Positions 1-6,538 of a stretch of DNA of 9,105 nt are shown in pieces. Both the position numbers and the translations under genes were made by a program. Each line of letters opens with the position of its first letter. Within the stretch, counting starts at the first letter, position 1. The notes under the pieces were generated by a model. The model saw only the letters and a program-made list of their open reading frames with translations, had not been told where the DNA came from and searched no databases. Origin of the DNA: an uncultured Bacillota bacterium (GTDB lineage: Bacteria; Bacillota_I; Bacilli_A; RF39; UBA660); assembly GCA_905200435.1 (NCBI GenBank), contig CAJKKJ010000016.1, positions 1 through 9,105 on the forward strand, read 5' to 3'.

Positions 1-511
1 AGGAATTAATATTAGTGGGAAAAATAAAATTCCTATGAATGATCTGAAATTAAATTTTATTGATTTAGGATATAGTAATGTAAAAACTTATTTAAATAGT
101 GGTAATGTTATTTTTGATAGCTCTATTGATGATATTGATTTTTTAACTGAACAAATAGAAAATATGATAAAAATTAAATTTAATATTGATGTTCCTGTTT
201 ATATTAATTATTTTGATGATATAAAAGAATTGCTTGAGCACTACCCAACTTGGTGGGGAAATGATGATAAAAAGATTTATGATAATATAATTTTTATAAT
301 TAAACCTCATACTTTTGAAGAAGTATATGATATACTAGGTGAAGAAAATAAAAAATATGAAAAAATAGGAAATTATAAAAATTTTATATTTTGGTCTTAT
401 GAATTAGAAAATTATAGAAAAACAAATTGGTGGAGCAGAACTATTAATACTAGTATTAGTAATGCTTTAACGATAAGAACAGCAAATACAATAAAAAAAT
501 GGTTGAATTAG
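1..511 (+). CDS. DUF1697 family protein, 5' end outside the window
   Basis: The frame is open from the left edge; the first whole codon is at 2 and the stop is TAG at 509-511, giving 169 visible residues. The opening residues read GINISGKNKIPMNDLK, followed by LGYSNVKTYLNSGNVIF. This is the conserved N-terminal block of DUF1697 proteins (family pattern RGINVGGKNK, then NVxTYxNSGNVxF), so the ATG at 35 is internal and only about 8 to 10 residues are missing. The C-terminal LTIRTANTIKKW matches the usual family end. DUF1697 proteins are about 170 to 180 residues, soluble, and have no established function. The gene shares nothing obvious with the secretion genes downstream, which have their own promoter, so it is probably the chromosomal flank of the locus. 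Family assignment is by pattern recognition; confidence is high. Confidence 0.88.
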   Translation, partial: GINISGKNKIPMNDLKLNFIDLGYSNVKTYLNSGNVIFDSSIDDIDFLTEQIENMIKIKFNIDVPVYINYFDDIKELLEHYPTWWGNDDKKIYDNIIFIIKPHTFEEVYDILGEENKKYEKIGNYKNFIFWSYELENYRKTNWWSRTINTSISNALTIRTANTIKKWLN

Positions 512-542
512 GGAAATAACCCTATTTATGACTATTTTTTTT
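493..542 (+). terminator. possible intrinsic terminator after the DUF1697 gene
   Basis: TAGGG (509-513) pairs with CCCTA (520-524) across a six-base AT loop; the 5' arm begins at the stop codon. The A-tract at 493-499 can pair with the T-tract at 535-542, giving a long, bulged outer stem. The T-tract is not directly behind the GC core, so this is weaker than the hairpin at 1268-1294. It would separate the DUF1697 gene from the secretion locus. Confidence 0.4.
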
Positions 543-595
543 ATTTAATTATGCCTTTAATTATTTTAAAAAATGCCAAAAAGTGTAAATTAGTA

Positions 596-624
596 TTTAC
601 AAAAAAAAATATGTGTGCTATAGT
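596..624 (+). promoter_or_regulatory. sigma-A type promoter for the WXG100 gene pair
   Basis: A -35 box TTTACA (596-601) is followed after 17 bases by a -10 box TATAGT (619-624). A TG two bases before the -10 box (616-617) makes it an extended -10. Transcription would start near 631, leaving a leader of about 40 bases before the ATG at 673. This is the best promoter in the window and fits the high expression expected of WXG100 genes. The rest of the 512-672 gap holds no convincing gene. Confidence 0.65.
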
Positions 625-650
625 TAGTTTAGAAACATAGCAATAGGCTT

Positions 651-678
651 TGTATATACAGGAGGTGAATTTATGTAA
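651..678 (+). promoter_or_regulatory. strong ribosome binding site with ATG-TAA start-stop pair and abutting palindrome
   Basis: AGGAGGTG (660-667) is a near-perfect Shine-Dalgarno sequence, five bases from ATG (673-675), so the start choice is firm. The next codon is TAA (676-678). Directly upstream, TGTATATACA (651-660) is a perfect 10-base palindrome that touches the ribosome site; such a short AT palindrome may be chance. Right after the stop, AAGGTGG (677-683) is a second Shine-Dalgarno-like stretch seven bases before an in-frame ATT (691-693), a rare start codon that would restore the WXG100 reading. Confidence 0.55.
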
Positions 679-966
679 GGTGGTTTAAATATTGATATTC
701 AAAAGGTTAGAGAAGTTGCTGATTACATAAGAAGTGAGGTTGGTAACTACGATAATTATGTTGCTGAATTATATGCTGAATTTAATGTATTATCAGGATA
801 TTGGTCAGGTGCAGACTTTGATGCTGCTAATGCTATAATGGCTCAAAATAAGCAACCATTAATCGATTTAGGAACAACTTTAAAAGGTATTGCAGATGCT
901 TTAACTAGTGCTGCAGATGAGTACGAAAATAGAATTAATAGAAGTGCTGAACAATTTAGAATGTAA
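673..966 (+). pseudogene. WXG100 (ESAT-6-like) protein interrupted by TAA at codon 2
   Basis: From the ATG at 673 the frame reads ATG-TAA and then stays open for 95 codons to TAA at 964-966, with a TAG right behind it. Apart from codon 2 the product is a typical WXG100 protein: two amphipathic helices around a turn holding YWSG, with W44-S45-G46. The tryptophan falls at codon 44, exactly as in the neighbour at 979. No YxxxD/E export signal is seen near the C terminus (YENRI), suggesting this is the signal-less partner of a heterodimer. WXG100 proteins are small T7SS substrates or co-substrates recognised by EssC. No in-frame ATG, GTG or TTG exists near the start to bypass the stop; ATT at 691 is the only weak option. 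It is called pseudogene because the stop is plain in the sequence; readthrough, reinitiation, strain variation or a base-call error are alternatives. Family assignment is firmer than the pseudogene status. Confidence 0.8.
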
Positions 967-978
967 TAGGAGGGAAAT

Positions 979-1254
979 ATGGCTACATTAAATATTGATT
1001 ATGTAAAAGCAAAACAAACTGGTGAAAAAATACAAACAATTGCTGAAAATATGGATGCTTTACTTAATAAAGTTTCTACTGAAATGGAAAAAATTGGTGG
1101 AGAAGCTTGGCAAAGTGCTAATGCATCAAGTTTTAAAAGTAATTTTGATGTATTAAAAAGTAATTTTGGAAAAGTTTACGATGCAGTTAATAGCATGGGA
1201 CAAGCACTTAATGCTTCTGCTCAAATGTATGAATCAGGCGAAACTAATAATTAA
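979..1254 (+). CDS. WXG100 family T7SS substrate (EsxA-like)
   Basis: This intact 91-residue protein has the size and pattern of WXG100 proteins: two long helices separated by a turn, with W44-Q45-S46 in the turn (a WxS variant of WxG) and YxxxE at residues 84-88 (YESGE), the general T7SS export motif. It starts 12 bases after the previous gene's stop, behind a strong AGGAGG (968-973), so the two genes form one transcript. Both proteins share a LNID stretch near the N terminus, which suggests paralogous partners. In type VIIb systems such proteins are exported as dimers through EssC and are needed for secretion of other substrates. Having WSG on one partner and YxxxE on the other fits a heterodimer. 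A terminator follows, so it is separated from essC transcription. The family is clear; which esx gene it corresponds to cannot be said. Confidence 0.92.
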   Translation: MATLNIDYVKAKQTGEKIQTIAENMDALLNKVSTEMEKIGGEAWQSANASSFKSNFDVLKSNFGKVYDAVNSMGQALNASAQMYESGETNN

Positions 1255-1267
1255 AATATATACAAGT

Positions 1268-1294
1268 AAAAACTCTTTAATTAGAGTTTTTTTT
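1268..1294 (+). terminator. intrinsic terminator after the WXG100 pair
   Basis: AAAAACTCT (1268-1276) pairs perfectly with AGAGTTTTT (1283-1291) around a six-base TTAATT loop, and the T-run continues to 1294. It lies 13 bases after the WXG100 stop. This is the clearest terminator in the window and separates the abundant substrate genes from the motor gene; some readthrough could still feed the essC unit. Confidence 0.75.
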
Positions 1295-1305
1295 ATAAAA
1301 AACTA

Positions 1306-1334
1306 TTTTAAAAATATAAAAAATAGTGTAGAAT
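1306..1334 (+). promoter_or_regulatory. possible promoter for the 112-aa protein / essC unit
   Basis: TAGAAT (1329-1334) is a plausible -10 box, preceded directly by TG. The sequence 17 bases upstream, TTTTAA (1306-1311), is a poor -35 box. Transcription would start around 1341, just before AGGTGAT (1344-1350) that serves the ATG at 1354. The position right behind a terminator supports it, but A+T richness makes chance matches common. Confidence 0.4.
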
Positions 1335-1353
1335 AAATATAGTAGGTGATTGT

Positions 1354-1692
1354 ATGAGTTCTAGTGAAGCTTATAAAATAGCAAGTGATATACAAAAGTC
1401 TGTTAATGGTATTGAACCTATAATTGATGTTTTAAATAGTTCTATTAAAGCTGTTAATAAAAATCAAGTTGGCGAAATTCCTGATGCAATAACAGAAAAT
1501 ATTAATAGTCAAATTAAAAATTTGGAAGATGCTTTAACTGAATTACAATCAGCGCATTCTAAAGCTTTTGTGTATGCTAGAAAATTAGCTGATGAAGAAA
1601 GAAGAAAGAATATAGTTAAAAATATAAAACAAATGGATAAAAAGGATATTAAGAATATAGCAAATAAAAATAGAACTGATGTTCTTAATTAG
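1354..1692 (+). CDS. small helical protein encoded directly upstream of essC, function unknown
   Basis: The product is 112 residues and I do not recognise it as a named family. It starts at ATG behind AGGTGAT and stops at TAG eight bases before the essC start, so the two are almost certainly co-transcribed. It looks mostly alpha-helical: one helix over about residues 3-36, a break near VGEIPD (about 39-44), a second long helix over about 45-86, then a strongly basic, lysine-rich tail. There is no tryptophan, no WxG turn, no YxxxD/E and no signal peptide or membrane segment. Its size and helical-hairpin look resemble the small WXG-like or LXG-associated partner proteins of type VIIb loci (the DUF3130/DUF5344 kind), but that is analogy from context, not a sequence match. 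It is a candidate export partner or adaptor for the large protein encoded at 7256. Confidence 0.8.
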   Translation: MSSSEAYKIASDIQKSVNGIEPIIDVLNSSIKAVNKNQVGEIPDAITENINSQIKNLEDALTELQSAHSKAFVYARKLADEERRKNIVKNIKQMDKKDIKNIANKNRTDVLN

Positions 1693-1700
1693 GGTGAGAT

Positions 1701-4700
1701 ATGAAAATAGTATTAATGAAAAGTGAAAAACTTGAAAATTTTGTTTTACCTAAGAATATATATGGAAATTATTGGATTTTTGATTATGATAATGATAATA
1801 AAAAAAGAAATTTAGTTAATATTGAAGCAATAGATAATAAGTGGGTTTTAAAAAGTAATTTTGAAGTTAAGGTTTATGTAAACAATACATTACTAGAAAG
1901 TGTTATATTAGATGAATATTGTTTTTATAAATTAAAACTTGGAAATGAAACAATAATTCTATACACTGAACCTATTGTTGATAAATCTTTTGTTAAATTA
2001 AGAATTAATAAAAATCCAATTTATATTGGAAATAATGATAATATAAGTTATAAATTGTTAAAAGAAAAAAATTTGTGCTTAGACTATAAAGATAATTGTT
2101 ATGTTATAACAGATTTAAAAAAAACAGGTTTACTATATGTTAATGATATAAATGTTGAATCTTCTAAATTAAAATATGGCGATGTAATATTTATTTGTGG
2201 CTTAAAAATAATTGTGATGAAAGATTATATTTATGTCAATAATTTAAGAAATTTGGTTACATATGATAATTCTTTTGAAAAAGTAGATGAAGTTAGAACT
2301 AATTTAGAAATTGATAATTATGATGAAGAAGTAAATATTAAACCGGTTTATTCAAAAGATGATTATTTTTATAAATCACCAAGATTTAAAACTGTTTCTG
2401 AAAAAGAAAAAATAAATATAGATGCTCCGCCTACAAAAGTGCAAAATAGGGAAATGCCTGCTATATATAGTATTGGACCAATGGTTACAATGAGTTTAAC
2501 TTCTGTTGTATTTGCTTTATCTGCAATAAACAATATGTCAAAAAATGGTAATCTTTGGACTGTTATTCCATCAATTGTTACTGCTTTTGCCATGATTACA
2601 AGTTGCTTATTATGGCCAAGTTTAATAAAAAAATATGAAAAAAATCAAATAATAAAAAATGAAAAAAAGAGACAGCAAAAATATAGAGAATATATAGATA
2701 GTAAAAGAAGCAAAATTAATATGCTTATTAAAATGCAAGCTCAGGTACTTCGTGATAATTATTTATCTCCAAAGGAATGTAGCGAAATAATTTTGAATAA
2801 AAAATCTACTTTATGGAATAGAGAAATAAAAGATGATGATTTCTTATCTCTTAGAGTTGGCATGGGAACTAGACCTTTGGATGTTGATATTAATTATCGT
2901 GAAGAAGATTTTATGATGGAAGATGATGATTTAAAGACTCTTGCATTTGAACTTGTTAATGAAACAAGAAATCTTGAAAATGTACCAATTAGTTATTCTT
3001 TTAAAGATAAATTTATTTCAGGAATTGTTGGTAAAGAAGGAACTAATAAAGATTTTTTAGATATGTTAATATTACAACTTGTTACTTTTTATTCATATGA
3101 TGAAGTTAAATTAGTCTTTTTGACAAATGAAAAAAAATCTTATAAATGGGATTATTTAAAAGATGTTCCTCATATATTTAGTAATGATAAACAAACTAGA
3201 TTTTTTGGAACAAATACTAATTCAAAAAAAGAAATATCTTTGTATTTAGAAAGAATTTTAAAAGAAAGAGAAAGCATGGATATTTATTCCAAGAGTGATA
3301 GTCCTTATAAAGAATTAAAACCTTACTATGTTATAATAAGCGATGATTACGATGGAATTAGATCTTTGGAAATTGTTAAAGATATTTTAAATAGTAAAAA
3401 AAATTGTGGATTTAGTTTGATTATTTTAGATGACAAACTATCGGAATTACCTAATGAATGTGAAAACTTTATAAGTGTTGCTCAAAAAACTTCGGGTATT
3501 TTTACAAGTGAAGTTTCATCAACAACACAACAAGAATTTGATGCTGATTTTATAGGCGATATTGATATTGATAAATGCTTTTATAATTTAGCAAATATTC
3601 CTGTTGAACTTGCAAATGATGAATCAAATTTACCAAAAACAATTAGTTTTTTGGAAATGTATAATGTTGGAATGGTTGAACAACTTAATATTCTTAGTAG
3701 ATATAAAAATAATGATTCAGTAAATAACTTAGCGGTACCTGTTGGTGTTGATAAATTAGGTGAGCTATTATATTTAGATTTACATGAAAAAGCACATGGA
3801 CCTCATGGCTTAATTGCTGGTATGACTGGTTCAGGTAAGAGTGAATTTATAATTACATATATTTTATCTATGGCTGTTAATTATTCTCCTAATGATGTTG
3901 CTTTTGTTTTAATAGATTATAAAGGTGGAGGATTAGCGGGAGCATTTTATAACAAAGAAACTAATCTTAAATTACCTCATTTAGCTGGTACAATAACTAA
4001 TTTGGATATTGCTGATATGAATAGAAGTCTTGTATCTATACAGTCTGAGCTTAGAAGAAGACAAGCTATATTTAATGAAGTTAGAGATAAGTTTTTGGAA
4101 AGTACTATTGATATATATAAATATCAAACTTTGTTTAAAGAAGGAAAGGTAAGTGAACCTTTACCTCATTTGATTATTATCTGTGATGAATTTGCCGAAT
4201 TAAAAGCTAATCAACCTGATTTTATGGACCAGTTGATAAGTACTGCCAGAATTGGACGTAGTTTAGGTGTTCATTTAATTTTGGCAACGCAGAAACCAAC
4301 TGGTGTTGTAAATGATCAAATATGGAGTAATAGTAAGTTTAGAGTATGTTTAAAAGTACAAGAAAAACAAGATAGCATGGAAATGATTAAAGTTCCAGAT
4401 GCTGCTAATATAAAAGATGTTGGTAGATTTTATTTGCAAGTAGGATATAATGAACTTTTTATATTAGGTCAAAGTGCATGGGCTGGTGCTAAGTATTATC
4501 CAACTGAAAAGCTTAAGAAAAAAATTGATACTAGTATTAATATTATTGGAGATATAGGTAATATTGTTAAAAGTATTGACAAACCTCGTGATGTTATTTC
4601 AAGTAATGGTGAGGAAATTACTAATATTTTAAAATATATAATAAGCTCTTGTAATGGTGTATCAGCTAAAAAATTATGGCTTGATAAAATACCTGGTATT

Positions 4701-6215
4701 ATTTACATTAATGACTTAGTTAATAAATATAATCATATTGAGTCACCTTATAATTTTAATCCTATTATTGGTGAATATGATGATCCTTCTAATCAAAAAC
4801 AAGGACTATTAAGTTTTAATTTAAGTGATTTAAGTAGTTATATTATATATGGTATTCCTGGTAGTGGTAAAGAACTTTTGTTGTCAACTTTGATATATTC
4901 TTTAATAACTAATCATTCTCCAGAAGAAATTAATATGTATATTATGGATTTTGGAACGGAGTCATTAAAGTTATATAAAGATGCTCCACAAGTTGGTGAT
5001 ATTATTTCAATTTGGGAAGATGAAAAAATAGATAAGTTATTCCAAATGTTTGAAAGAATTATTGAAGAAAGAAAAAAATTGTTTGCTGATTATTCAGGAG
5101 ATTATAATGGATTTATTAAAAATAGTTCTAATAAATTACCTTTAATTTTATTTGTTCTTAATAATTATGATAATTTTATTGAAACTTATGAAAATTATTT
5201 TGAAAGATTAACTTCTTTGGTTCGAGAAGGTGTTAAATACGGTATTGTTTCATTTGTTACTTCTACTAGTCCAAATAATATAAGATATCGTTTAAAACAA
5301 AATTTTAAAAACGAGATTGTTTTGGAACTTACTAATTATGAAGAATACTATAATGTTTTAGGAAGATTTGATAAAATTGAACTTTCTAAAAATAAGGGTA
5401 GAGGTTTAATTAAGTTAGATGAAGTTTATGAATTCCAAACTGCTTATCCTTGTTGTGAAGATAATTTTGGTGATATGGTAAGAGAATTATGTGTTTCTCT
5501 CAATGAAAAGTATTCTTATAGAGCACCTAAAATTGCTGTTTTACCTGATTTTGTTGGTGTTGATTATATTAAAAATTATATTAAAGATTTATCAAACGTT
5601 CCTGTTGGTGTTAATAAACAAACTCTTGATATTGAAACATTGAATCTTATGAATAAAGGCGTTAGTATAATTACTGGACAAGATATTAATATGCTTAAAC
5701 CTTTTGTTTCTGGTTTAAGAGATACTATTAAAATGATTTCTAATACAGAAGTTATTGTATTAGATGGAGAAGAACTTTTAAGTAATTCTTATACATCTGG
5801 TTATGATGAATTGATTGATAAAATGTACTCTATATTTAGTAAAAAAGACTTTACTAAAAATTATGTTTGTATTTTATTTGGTCTTGATAATATTGTTAGT
5901 AAACTAAAAAAAGATACTTTGGATAAATTTAATTCTTTACTTGATATAGATAATGAGTTAAAGAATTTGAGTTTTATATTTGTTGATGCTTTTGGTAAAT
6001 TAAAAAAACATGAGTATGAAGCTTGGTATAAAAACAATGTTAATAACAATAATGGTATTTGGATTGGAAATGGTATTGTTAATCAGTATACAATAATGCT
6101 TAATAAGATAACTAAAGAACATAGAGATGATATTCCAAATGGATTTGGATTTGTTGTACGTAATGGTAAAACTACACTTGCTAAATTAGTTGAAAGTGGG
6201 GAAAATTATGAATAA
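1701..6215 (+). CDS. essC: type VII secretion motor ATPase EssC (FtsK/SpoIIIE family)
   Basis: The 1504-residue product has the full EssC layout and usual family length. Residues about 1-185 are two FHA-like beta domains; two membrane helices lie at about 255-278 and 286-308; a non-canonical ATPase-like domain covers about 340-640; then come three FtsK/SpoIIIE ATPase modules. D1 is canonical: Walker A GMTGSGKS (707-714), the conserved IDYKGGG (738-744), Walker B IIICDE ending at D829-E830, and ATQKP (862-866). D2 keeps a P-loop, GIPGSGKE (1051-1058), but has Glu where Ser/Thr binds Mg2+, and its Walker B position reads LNNYD (1153-1157). D3 has no real P-loop (ITGQD region, about 1324-1328) and FGLDN (1393-1397) at the Walker B position. 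EssC is the membrane-bound engine that recognises and exports WXG100/LXG substrates. Its start has a modest GGTGAG site eight bases after the upstream gene, and its end overlaps the EsaB-like gene. Confidence 0.97.
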   Translation: MKIVLMKSEKLENFVLPKNIYGNYWIFDYDNDNKKRNLVNIEAIDNKWVLKSNFEVKVYVNNTLLESVILDEYCFYKLKLGNETIILYTEPIVDKSFVKLRINKNPIYIGNNDNISYKLLKEKNLCLDYKDNCYVITDLKKTGLLYVNDINVESSKLKYGDVIFICGLKIIVMKDYIYVNNLRNLVTYDNSFEKVDEVRTNLEIDNYDEEVNIKPVYSKDDYFYKSPRFKTVSEKEKINIDAPPTKVQNREMPAIYSIGPMVTMSLTSVVFALSAINNMSKNGNLWTVIPSIVTAFAMITSCLLWPSLIKKYEKNQIIKNEKKRQQKYREYIDSKRSKINMLIKMQAQVLRDNYLSPKECSEIILNKKSTLWNREIKDDDFLSLRVGMGTRPLDVDINYREEDFMMEDDDLKTLAFELVNETRNLENVPISYSFKDKFISGIVGKEGTNKDFLDMLILQLVTFYSYDEVKLVFLTNEKKSYKWDYLKDVPHIFSNDKQTRFFGTNTNSKKEISLYLERILKERESMDIYSKSDSPYKELKPYYVIISDDYDGIRSLEIVKDILNSKKNCGFSLIILDDKLSELPNECENFISVAQKTSGIFTSEVSSTTQQEFDADFIGDIDIDKCFYNLANIPVELANDESNLPKTISFLEMYNVGMVEQLNILSRYKNNDSVNNLAVPVGVDKLGELLYLDLHEKAHGPHGLIAGMTGSGKSEFIITYILSMAVNYSPNDVAFVLIDYKGGGLAGAFYNKETNLKLPHLAGTITNLDIADMNRSLVSIQSELRRRQAIFNEVRDKFLESTIDIYKYQTLFKEGKVSEPLPHLIIICDEFAELKANQPDFMDQLISTARIGRSLGVHLILATQKPTGVVNDQIWSNSKFRVCLKVQEKQDSMEMIKVPDAANIKDVGRFYLQVGYNELFILGQSAWAGAKYYPTEKLKKKIDTSINIIGDIGNIVKSIDKPRDVISSNGEEITNILKYIISSCNGVSAKKLWLDKIPGIIYINDLVNKYNHIESPYNFNPIIGEYDDPSNQKQGLLSFNLSDLSSYIIYGIPGSGKELLLSTLIYSLITNHSPEEINMYIMDFGTESLKLYKDAPQVGDIISIWEDEKIDKLFQMFERIIEERKKLFADYSGDYNGFIKNSSNKLPLILFVLNNYDNFIETYENYFERLTSLVREGVKYGIVSFVTSTSPNNIRYRLKQNFKNEIVLELTNYEEYYNVLGRFDKIELSKNKGRGLIKLDEVYEFQTAYPCCEDNFGDMVRELCVSLNEKYSYRAPKIAVLPDFVGVDYIKNYIKDLSNVPVGVNKQTLDIETLNLMNKGVSIITGQDINMLKPFVSGLRDTIKMISNTEVIVLDGEELLSNSYTSGYDELIDKMYSIFSKKDFTKNYVCILFGLDNIVSKLKKDTLDKFNSLLDIDNELKNLSFIFVDAFGKLKKHEYEAWYKNNVNNNNGIWIGNGIVNQYTIMLNKITKEHRDDIPNGFGFVVRNGKTTLAKLVESGENYE

Positions 6216-6456
6216 GTATTTAGTTAAAGTTTATGTTCCTTTGCTTGATAGTAATTATGATATTTGGATACCAAATAGTAAGCGAGTAAAAGATATTGTT
6301 TATTATATAAGTGCTATGTTAAAAAATCTAACTGATTGTTAATTTGAAATTAAAAATTATGATTTAATTAATAGATTTAATGGTAATATTTATGATTATA
6401 ATTTATTAATTAATGAAACGGATATTAAAAATAGTACGGAATTAATTATCATGTAA
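6208..6456 (+). pseudogene. esaB: EsaB/YukD-like ubiquitin-fold T7SS protein with in-frame TAA at codon 45
   Basis: The ATG at 6208 overlaps the last eight bases of essC, implying translational coupling. The frame encodes 82 residues up to TAA at 6454-6456 but is cut by TAA at codon 45 (6340-6342). Both halves match the YukD/EsaB pattern: a first beta-hairpin (YLVKVYVPL, YDIWIPNS), a helix (VKDIVYYISAML), then after the stop a strand with LINRFNGNIYDYNLLINETDI in family order, ending TELIIM as in the usual L-x-I-L end. The full length agrees with the roughly 80 residues of the family. EsaB/YukD is a small cytosolic beta-grasp protein that regulates or supports type VIIb secretion. If only codons 1-44 are made, half of the fold is missing. 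No start codon with a ribosome site is seen for the second half. Readthrough, strain variation or base-call error could also explain the stop. Confidence 0.8.
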
Positions 6457-6480
6457 AAAGAAATAGAAATATTTCTTTTT
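6455..6480 (+). terminator. A/T-stem hairpin terminator after the EsaB-like gene
   Basis: AAAAAGAAATA (6455-6465) is perfectly complementary to TATTTCTTTTT (6470-6480), an 11-bp stem around a GAAA tetraloop, followed by more T-rich sequence. The 5' arm begins inside the stop codon. With only one G-C pair the hairpin is weak, but its position and T-rich tail fit an intrinsic terminator. Confidence 0.55.
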
Positions 6481-6483
6481 TTA

Positions 6484-6512
6484 TAGATTTTTTTTTTTAT
6501 ATCATTTATAAT
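6484..6512 (+). promoter_or_regulatory. possible promoter for the 218-aa protein gene
   Basis: TATAAT (6507-6512) is a perfect -10 box, with TAGATT (6484-6489) a poor -35 box 17 bases upstream. Transcription would begin near 6519, about 20 bases before the ATG at 6539, just upstream of TAGGAGG (6526-6532). A consensus -10 is not rare in sequence this AT-rich, so support comes mainly from its place between a hairpin and a well-formed ribosome site. Confidence 0.4.
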
Positions 6513-6538
6513 TGTATTATAGGTATAGGAGGCTATAT

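Noticed and set aside
35..511. ATG at 35 as the true start of the first gene
   Set aside because: The frame is open to the left edge and the upstream codons encode the conserved GIN-SGKNKIP block of DUF1697, so the start lies outside the window.
1338..1343. TATAGT as a -10 box for the 1354 gene
   Set aside because: It touches the ribosome site, so transcription would start inside or after the Shine-Dalgarno sequence.
2369..2593. Minus-strand open frame of 74 codons
   Set aside because: It is antisense to the membrane segment of essC, has no ribosome site and no family resemblance; essC is clearly the real gene.
5861..6049. Minus-strand open frame of 62 codons
   Set aside because: Antisense shadow within essC with low-complexity hydrophobic content and no start signals.
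673..6456. Genome-wide reassignment of TAA to an amino acid
   Set aside because: No in-frame TAA occurs in more than 2,100 codons of EssC and the large protein, and TAA stands at family-typical ends of the WXG100, EssC and EsaB-like products.
6512..6538. Start of the 218-aa protein at ATG 6512
   Set aside because: It overlaps the putative -10 box and lies upstream of TAGGAGG (6526-6532), which is well placed for the ATG at 6539; the extra residues (MYYRYRRLY) come from the ribosome site region.
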